Source: Oscillospiraceae bacterium (GTDB lineage Bacteria; Bacillota; Clostridia; Oscillospirales; Oscillospiraceae). From it: 6,567 nucleotides of DNA. The DNA is taken from positions 1-6,567 of the forward strand of contig JAIEIQ010000065.1 of assembly GCA_029065305.1 (NCBI GenBank), given 5' to 3'. A program made the translations under genes and the position numbers. The notes below the pieces were generated by a model. The model saw only the letters and a program-made list of their open reading frames with translations. It made no database searches and was not told where the DNA came from. The stretch's first letter is position 1. Each line of letters starts with the position of its first letter. Shown in pieces: positions 1 to 3,633 of this stretch.

Positions 1-659
1 ATCTCAGCCACCACGCCCAGGTCGTGGGTAATGAGAATCATGGAGGTCTTGAGCTCCTCCTTCAGCCGGCCCATCATCTCAATGACCTGCGCCTGAATGG
101 TCACATCCAGGGCGGTGGTGGGCTCGTCGGCGATCAGCAGGCTGGGGTTGCAGGCCAGCGCAATGGCAATGACCACCCGCTGCTTCATGCCGCCGGAAAA
201 CTGGTGGGGATAGTCGTTAATCCGCTCGGCGCTGATACCCACCAATTCCAGCATCTCACAGGCCTTGCGCAGGGCGTCGGCCCTGGACAGCTTCTGGTGG
301 AGCCGAATCACCTCGCTGATTTGGTCCGCCACCGTTTTGACCGGGTTCAGGGCGGTCATGGGGTCCTGAAAGATCATGGAAATTTTGTCGCCCCGGATTT
401 TCCGCATCTCCCTGGGGGGCAGCGTCAGGAGGTCCTTCTCCCCCAGGAGGATCCTCCCCGCCGGGTGGAAGGCGTTCTCCGGCAGGACCTTGAGCACCGA
501 CATGGCGGTGACGCTCTTGCCGCAGCCGGACTCCCCCACAATGCCCAGGATCTCTCCCCGGCGGAGGTCCAGGCTGACGCCCCGGACCGCCTGGACCTCC
601 CCGGCGCGGGTGCGGAAGGAGGTGTGGAGATTTTCAATTTTCAAAATGGTATCAGGCAT
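1..659 (-). CDS. oppD: Oligopeptide/dipeptide ABC transporter ATP-binding protein (OppD/DppD type), C-terminus cut by window edge
   Basis: This is one of the two cytoplasmic ATPases that power peptide import through the OppB-OppC channel. The frame is open from the ATG at 659 to base 1, giving 219 residues of a protein that is usually about 320-340. All nucleotide-binding elements are visible in order: Walker A GESGCGKS (residues 42-49), Q-loop glutamine in MIFQDP (about 98), the ABC signature FSGGMKQR (154-161), Walker B LLIADEP (174-180), D-loop ALD (183-185) and the switch histidine in ITHDLG (212). The missing part should contain the C-terminal oligopeptide-transporter extension and its cysteines. 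The ATG follows an SD site by 5 bases and lies 14 bases after the oppC stop, so the gene is translated as part of the operon. The family call is very secure. The choice of Opp over Dpp or another peptide or nickel subfamily rests on general resemblance only. An oppF partner probably follows to the left. Confidence 0.93.
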   Translation of the reverse strand, partial: MPDTILKIENLHTSFRTRAGEVQAVRGVSLDLRRGEILGIVGESGCGKSVTAMSVLKVLPENAFHPAGRILLGEKDLLTLPPREMRKIRGDKISMIFQDPMTALNPVKTVADQISEVIRLHQKLSRADALRKACEMLELVGISAERINDYPHQFSGGMKQRVVIAIALACNPSLLIADEPTTALDVTIQAQVIEMMGRLKEELKTSMILITHDLGVVAE

Positions 660-664
660 TCGCG

Positions 665-671
665 CACCTCC
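665..671 (-). promoter_or_regulatory. Ribosome binding site of oppD
   Basis: GGAGGTG on the minus strand ends 5 bases before the ATG at 659. It lies in the 14-base gap after the oppC stop codon. It is close to the ideal SD sequence and fixes the oppD start. Confidence 0.8.
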
Positions 672-673
672 GC

Positions 674-1831
674 TCACTTGCGCATCTGGGGGTCAAAGGC
701 GTCCCGCAGGCCGTCGCCGATGAAGTTGAAGGCGAACATAGCCAGGCAGATGGTCCCCGCCGGAAAGGCCAGCTGGTAGGGGGCGATCTGAAGAGTCTCC
801 AGGGCGTCGTTGCACATGGTGCCCAGGGAGGCCATGGGCACGGACACGCCCAGACCGATAAAGCTCATAAACGCCTCGGTGAAGATAGCCGAGGGGATCT
901 GCATGGTGGCGGTGACGATGATGGGCCCCAGGGTGTTGGGGATCAGGTGCCTGCGCAGGATATACCAGGTGCCGCTGCCCATGGTCTGGGCGGCGGAGAC
1001 GTACTCCTGCTTCTTCAGGCTCAGCATCTCCCCCCGGACCACCCGGGCCATGTCCACCCAGTAGACCGAGCCCAGGGCGATGATAATGCTGGTCAGGCCC
1101 CCGTTGTCAAAGAGGACCATGATGAGAATCACGTACATGGTCAGGGGAATGGAGCTGATGATGTCCACAATGCGCATCATCACCACGTCCACCATGCCCC
1201 CCAGGTAGCCGGAGATACTGCCGTAGAGGATGCCGATGACCAGATTCACCAGCGTGGCGACAAAGGCCACCGTCAGAGAGATTCTGGCCCCGTACATCAG
1301 CCGGACCATGATGTCCCGGCCCAGGTAGTCGGACCCCAGGGGGAACCGGCGGTTCCAAACCCGGGTCATGGGCTGGCGCTGGCCCTGGGCGTCCTCCAGG
1401 ACGAAGGGGCTGCTGCGGTAGCTGAGGTAGAAGGTCTCCCCGTCCAGCTCGTAGACGTACCGCTTGTTCTCCCGCTCCTCCCCCAGGCTGGGCACCGCCT
1501 CCTGGAGCCGCCCGTCCCCGTCCACCGCCAGCAGCTTGCCGCTGGTGGAGACGTAGTAGCGCTGCCCGTGGACCTCGTAGACCGGCAGGATGGGCGGCGT
1601 GCTCACATAGGTCCGCTGCTGGTTGTCGAAGGAGTTCTCGCTGAACAGGGGCCCCGCGATGGACAGCGCCAGCATCACCGCCACCAGAAGGACGCCGGCA
1701 ATCGCCGTCCACCGGCGGGTGAACTGATAGAACACCTCTTTCACATAGCTGACGCTGGCCCCGGCCGCCAGATCGCTTTCCCGCCGGGCCTCGCCGCAGA
1801 GCGCCCAGTCGCTGGGCATAAATTGACTCAT
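674..1831 (-). CDS. oppC: Oligopeptide ABC transporter permease (OppC/DppC type) with enlarged extracytoplasmic loop
   Basis: This is the second channel-forming membrane subunit of the peptide importer. I chose the ATG at 1831 (385 residues) because AGAGGGG sits 7 bases upstream. An in-frame GTG at 1864 would overlap the oppB stop and has no good SD site. The order is: a cytoplasmic N-terminus, a first membrane helix (about 42-63), an extracytoplasmic stretch (about 64-163), the family motif PLGSDYLGRD (164-173), the multi-helix permease domain, and the EAA loop that contacts the ATPases (EYVSAAQTMG... to HLIPN, about 276-299). The C-terminus DAFDPQMRK is typical of the family. OppC proteins are usually about 300 residues. 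The excess is the loop after helix 1, which contains two similar units starting YEVHGQRYYVS (85-95) and YELDGETFYLS (127-137). The gene follows oppB by 29 bases and precedes oppD by 14, so it is co-transcribed. Subfamily and substrate range cannot be read from the sequence. Confidence 0.93.
   Translation of the reverse strand: MSQFMPSDWALCGEARRESDLAAGASVSYVKEVFYQFTRRWTAIAGVLLVAVMLALSIAGPLFSENSFDNQQRTYVSTPPILPVYEVHGQRYYVSTSGKLLAVDGDGRLQEAVPSLGEERENKRYVYELDGETFYLSYRSSPFVLEDAQGQRQPMTRVWNRRFPLGSDYLGRDIMVRLMYGARISLTVAFVATLVNLVIGILYGSISGYLGGMVDVVMMRIVDIISSIPLTMYVILIMVLFDNGGLTSIIIALGSVYWVDMARVVRGEMLSLKKQEYVSAAQTMGSGTWYILRRHLIPNTLGPIIVTATMQIPSAIFTEAFMSFIGLGVSVPMASLGTMCNDALETLQIAPYQLAFPAGTICLAMFAFNFIGDGLRDAFDPQMRK
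1367..1585 (-). repeat. Two similar units in the extracytoplasmic loop of OppC
   Basis: Within OppC, residues about 83-112 (1496-1585) and 125-155 (1367-1459) align by eye on the pattern YE-(V/L)-x-G-x-x-(Y/F)-Y-(V/L)-S, followed by an acidic/glycine turn (VDGDGRLQ and EDAQGQRQ). They are separated by a charged linker, SLGEERENKR. Short beta-strand pairs are a plausible structure. The match is at protein level only and is diverged in DNA, so it may be an old duplication or coincidental beta-hairpin similarity. Confidence 0.5.
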
Positions 1832-1838
1832 TTCCGAT

Positions 1839-1845
1839 CCCCTCT
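1839..1845 (-). promoter_or_regulatory. Ribosome binding site of oppC, decides its start
   Basis: AGAGGGG on the minus strand lies 7 bases before the ATG at 1831, within a purine-rich stretch between oppB and oppC. The alternative GTG at 1864 overlaps the oppB stop codon and has no comparable site, so the shorter 385-residue protein is preferred. Confidence 0.6.
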
Positions 1846-1860
1846 CTTCCTCTTCCTGTC

Positions 1861-2781
1861 TCACTCGCCCAGCTTAATGCGGGGATCGATGATGCTGTAC
1901 ACAATGTCCACCAGGAACACCAGCACCACCAGAATGGTGGCGTAGAACAGGGTGAAGCCCATGATGGCGGTGTAGTCCCGGTTGGTGATGCTGTTGATGA
2001 AGAACCGGCCCATGCCCGGCAGGGCGAAGATCTTCTCCACCACAAAGGAGCCCATCAGCAGTCCCGCCAGAATGGGGCCCAGCACCGTCACCACCGGGAT
2101 GAGGGAGTTGCGTAGGCCGTGGCGGGCCACCACCTTGTACTCCGGCAGGCCCTTGACCCGGGCGGTGCGGATATAGTCGGAGCGCATGACGTCCATGAGG
2201 CTGGACCGGGTCAGGCGGGTGACAAAAGCCAGATAGTACCCCGACAGGGCGATGACCGGCAGGACGTAGCCCTTGAGGGTTGCCACGCCGAACACCGGGA
2301 ACCAGCCCAGCCGGTAGGCCAGGAAGTAGTCCAGCAGCGTGGCCACCACAAAGGAGGGGATGGTCACACCCAGCGCCGTCACCGCGCCGATGAAGGTGTC
2401 CTGCCACCGGCCGTGCTTGAGGGCGGCGATGATCCCCAGGGGGATGCTGAGTACCAGGGTGAAGATCATGGAGAAAACCCCCAGCGCCGCCGAGATGGGA
2501 AAGCCCTGGGCGATAAGGCTGTTGACCGACATCCCCTCATACTTGAAGGAGGGGCCCAGATCAAAGCGCAGCACCCCCTGGAGGTAATCCCAGAACTGGA
2601 CATAGAGGGGGGCGTTGAGGTTGTATTTCTCATCCAGCGCCGCCTGAATGGCCTCGGGCAGGCGCTTGCCGGCGCTGTAGGGCCCGCCGGGGATGGCGTG
2701 CATGATGAGGAAGGTCATCAGCAGAATGACAAACAGCGTGGCCGCCATCATGGCCAGCCGCTTGGCGATAAACTTCACCAT
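1861..2781 (-). CDS. oppB: Oligopeptide ABC transporter permease (OppB/DppB type)
   Basis: This is the first channel subunit of the peptide importer and forms a heterodimer with OppC in the cytoplasmic membrane. Its 306 residues match the usual family length. The N-terminus VKFIAKRLAMMAATLFVILLM leads into membrane helix 1 (about 8-29). A long extracytoplasmic loop follows (about 31-95), with the family-typical pattern of NLNAPLYVQFWDYL and FDLGPSFK. Further helices lie near 97-120, 131-155, 171-189, 230-250 and 276-299. The EAA loop is DYIRTARVKGLPEYKVVARHGLRN (about 202-225, written here with its key D, A, G and H-RN positions). The C-terminus SIIDPRIKLGE is characteristic. It is the first gene of the operon, with a sigma-A-like promoter ending about 43 bases upstream and GAGGAG as SD site. 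No substrate specificity is visible. Confidence 0.95.
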   Translation of the reverse strand: MVKFIAKRLAMMAATLFVILLMTFLIMHAIPGGPYSAGKRLPEAIQAALDEKYNLNAPLYVQFWDYLQGVLRFDLGPSFKYEGMSVNSLIAQGFPISAALGVFSMIFTLVLSIPLGIIAALKHGRWQDTFIGAVTALGVTIPSFVVATLLDYFLAYRLGWFPVFGVATLKGYVLPVIALSGYYLAFVTRLTRSSLMDVMRSDYIRTARVKGLPEYKVVARHGLRNSLIPVVTVLGPILAGLLMGSFVVEKIFALPGMGRFFINSITNRDYTAIMGFTLFYATILVVLVFLVDIVYSIIDPRIKLGE

Positions 2782-2791
2782 AGGGCAGTTT

Positions 2792-2797
2792 CTCCTC
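2792..2797 (-). promoter_or_regulatory. Ribosome binding site of oppB
   Basis: GAGGAG on the minus strand, inside a longer purine run, lies 10 bases before the ATG at 2781. The spacing is at the long end but acceptable, and no other good start is nearby. Confidence 0.65.
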
Positions 2798-2823
2798 TTC
2801 TCCGGGTGGTCATATTATCCAGC

Positions 2824-2852
2824 ATTTTAGCACTGCAAAGCGCTGATGTAAA
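2824..2852 (-). promoter_or_regulatory. Sigma-A-type promoter of the opp operon
   Basis: On the minus strand TTTACA (2847-2852) and TAAAAT (2824-2829) are separated by exactly 17 bases. Each hexamer matches the sigma-A consensus at 5 of 6 positions. Transcription would begin near 2817, giving a leader of about 35 bases before oppB. An alternative -10-like TAATAT at 2812-2817 has a poorer partner. This is a sequence prediction only. Confidence 0.7.
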
Positions 2853-2891
2853 GGGGACTTCCTCGATTTTATCAGTTTGACCGTATCTTTT

Positions 2892-2911
2892 CCCGGAAAC
2901 ACCCGGGGTTT
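2892..2911. other. GC palindrome between two divergent promoters, possible operator
   Basis: The two promoters are separated by 79 bases. In that gap a CCCGGG palindrome (2902-2907) is flanked by AAAC and GTTT with one extra base. An overlapping CCCGG/CCGGG hairpin with a 6-base loop is also possible. The position would suit a regulator binding site affecting both promoters. A short palindrome in GC-rich DNA can arise by chance, and nothing identifies a binding protein. The rest of the 213-base intergenic region (2782-2994) holds only the promoters and ribosome binding sites listed. Confidence 0.2.
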
Positions 2912-2931
2912 TGTTGTAAAATTACAGATAT

Positions 2932-2960
2932 TTGACAGATTTGCCGCCGCGCTGTATGAT
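2932..2960 (+). promoter_or_regulatory. Sigma-A-type promoter of the cyclophilin gene
   Basis: TTGACA (2932-2937, perfect -35) and TATGAT (2955-2960, 5 of 6) are separated by 17 bases, with AT-rich sequence upstream that could act as an UP element. Transcription should start near 2967, leaving a leader of about 28 bases. This near-consensus promoter predicts strong, probably constitutive expression. It also rules out the in-frame TTG at 2932 as a start codon, since that lies in the -35 box. Confidence 0.82.
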
Positions 2961-2979
2961 AGGGGACAAGCTGAAAGAA

Positions 2980-2986
2980 AGGAAGG
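2980..2986 (+). promoter_or_regulatory. Ribosome binding site of the cyclophilin gene
   Basis: AGGAAGG lies 8 bases before the ATG at 2995 and downstream of the predicted transcription start. It supports this ATG rather than upstream non-ATG starts. Confidence 0.75.
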
Positions 2987-2994
2987 CGTTTTCC

Positions 2995-3573
2995 ATGACA
3001 CACCCTATCGCCACCATCCGCCTGGCCCACGGCCCCGCCGTGGTCTGCGAGCTCTATCCGGAGGAGGCCCCCAACACGGTCCGCAGCTTTCTGTATCTGG
3101 CCCGGCTGGGCTGCTTCGACCACCACGCCATGGAGCGGCTGGCCCCGGACTTTGTGGCGGACATGAGCTACACCGCCTTCGGCCGGCCGGAGGCCCGGTA
3201 TCTGATCCCCTATGAGACGCAGTCCGCCGGGTTCCCCAACCATCTGAAGGCGGATGTGGGAACCATCGTCATGGGCGGCTATGAAAACGGCATCGCCGGC
3301 GGGGAATTCTTCTTCCCCCTGAAGTCCAACCCCAGGCTGGACTTCAGCTATCCGGCCTTCGGCAGGATCGTCGAGGGGCTGGAGGAGGTCCTCCGGTGGA
3401 ACACCCTGCCGGTGGTGGAGGTGCCTTTCGATCTGGACCCGTCCGTCCGCATCACCGCCCCGGCGTCGCCCATTGTGGTGGAGCGGGTGGAGGTGGAGAC
3501 CTTCGGAGAAACGTACCCGGAGCCGGAGCGGCTGGCGGGCGCGGTCCTGCCGGTGAACTGGGGATGCGCGTGA
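2995..3573 (+). CDS. Cyclophilin-type peptidyl-prolyl cis-trans isomerase with altered active site
   Basis: Cyclophilins catalyse cis-trans isomerisation of peptide bonds before proline and assist protein folding. The 192-residue product has no signal peptide or membrane segment, so it should be cytosolic. The fold can be followed: beta-strand ATIRLAHGPAVVCELYPEEAPNTVRSFLYLARLGCFD (about 6-42, key APNTV-F), MERLAPDF (46-53) matching FHRVIPGF, NGIAGGEFFF (98-107) matching NTNGSQFFI, LDFSYPAFGRIVEG (115-128), and a C-terminal tail VERVEVETFGETYPEPERL seen in other Firmicutes cyclophilins. By eye against human CypA, R55, F60, M100 and F113 are kept. Q63 appears as D56, Q111 as E104, W121 as R114 and H126 as Y119. 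Activity may therefore be reduced or shifted in substrate. The start follows AGGAAGG and a near-consensus promoter. The gene is monocistronic, divergent from opp, and closed by its own terminator. Confidence 0.88.
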   Translation: MTHPIATIRLAHGPAVVCELYPEEAPNTVRSFLYLARLGCFDHHAMERLAPDFVADMSYTAFGRPEARYLIPYETQSAGFPNHLKADVGTIVMGGYENGIAGGEFFFPLKSNPRLDFSYPAFGRIVEGLEEVLRWNTLPVVEVPFDLDPSVRITAPASPIVVERVEVETFGETYPEPERLAGAVLPVNWGCA

Positions 3574-3576
3574 GGG

Positions 3577-3618
3577 AAAAAGGATTGCCGCGCCGGAAGG
3601 GCGCGGCAATCCTTTTTT
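3577..3618. terminator. Bidirectional intrinsic terminator between convergent genes
   Basis: Arms 3577-3594 and 3600-3617 pair perfectly over 18 bases around a 5-base loop (GGAAG). The core is GATTGCCGCGCC, and an A-run before it and a T-run after it give U-tracts on both strands. It starts 4 bases after the cyclophilin stop and ends 16 bases before the stop of the convergent M56 gene. It should therefore end both transcripts. Confidence 0.92.
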
Positions 3619-3633
3619 AAATGGCAAGCGGGG

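Noticed and set aside
1832..1864. GTG start for oppC overlapping the oppB stop (GTGA)
   Set aside because: Translational coupling is possible, but there is no good SD site. The added residues are a charged, low-complexity run (RQEEEERGSE), whereas the ATG at 1831 has AGAGGGG at 7 bases.
2892..2918. Intrinsic terminator on the plus strand (CCCGG hairpin then GTTTTGTTG)
   Set aside because: The stem is only 5 base pairs, the T-run is broken, and no rightward gene precedes it.
2932..2994. Upstream TTG start extending the cyclophilin by 21 residues
   Set aside because: The TTG is part of the -35 box of a near-consensus promoter, so it would not be in the transcript. The ATG at 2995 has a well-placed SD site.
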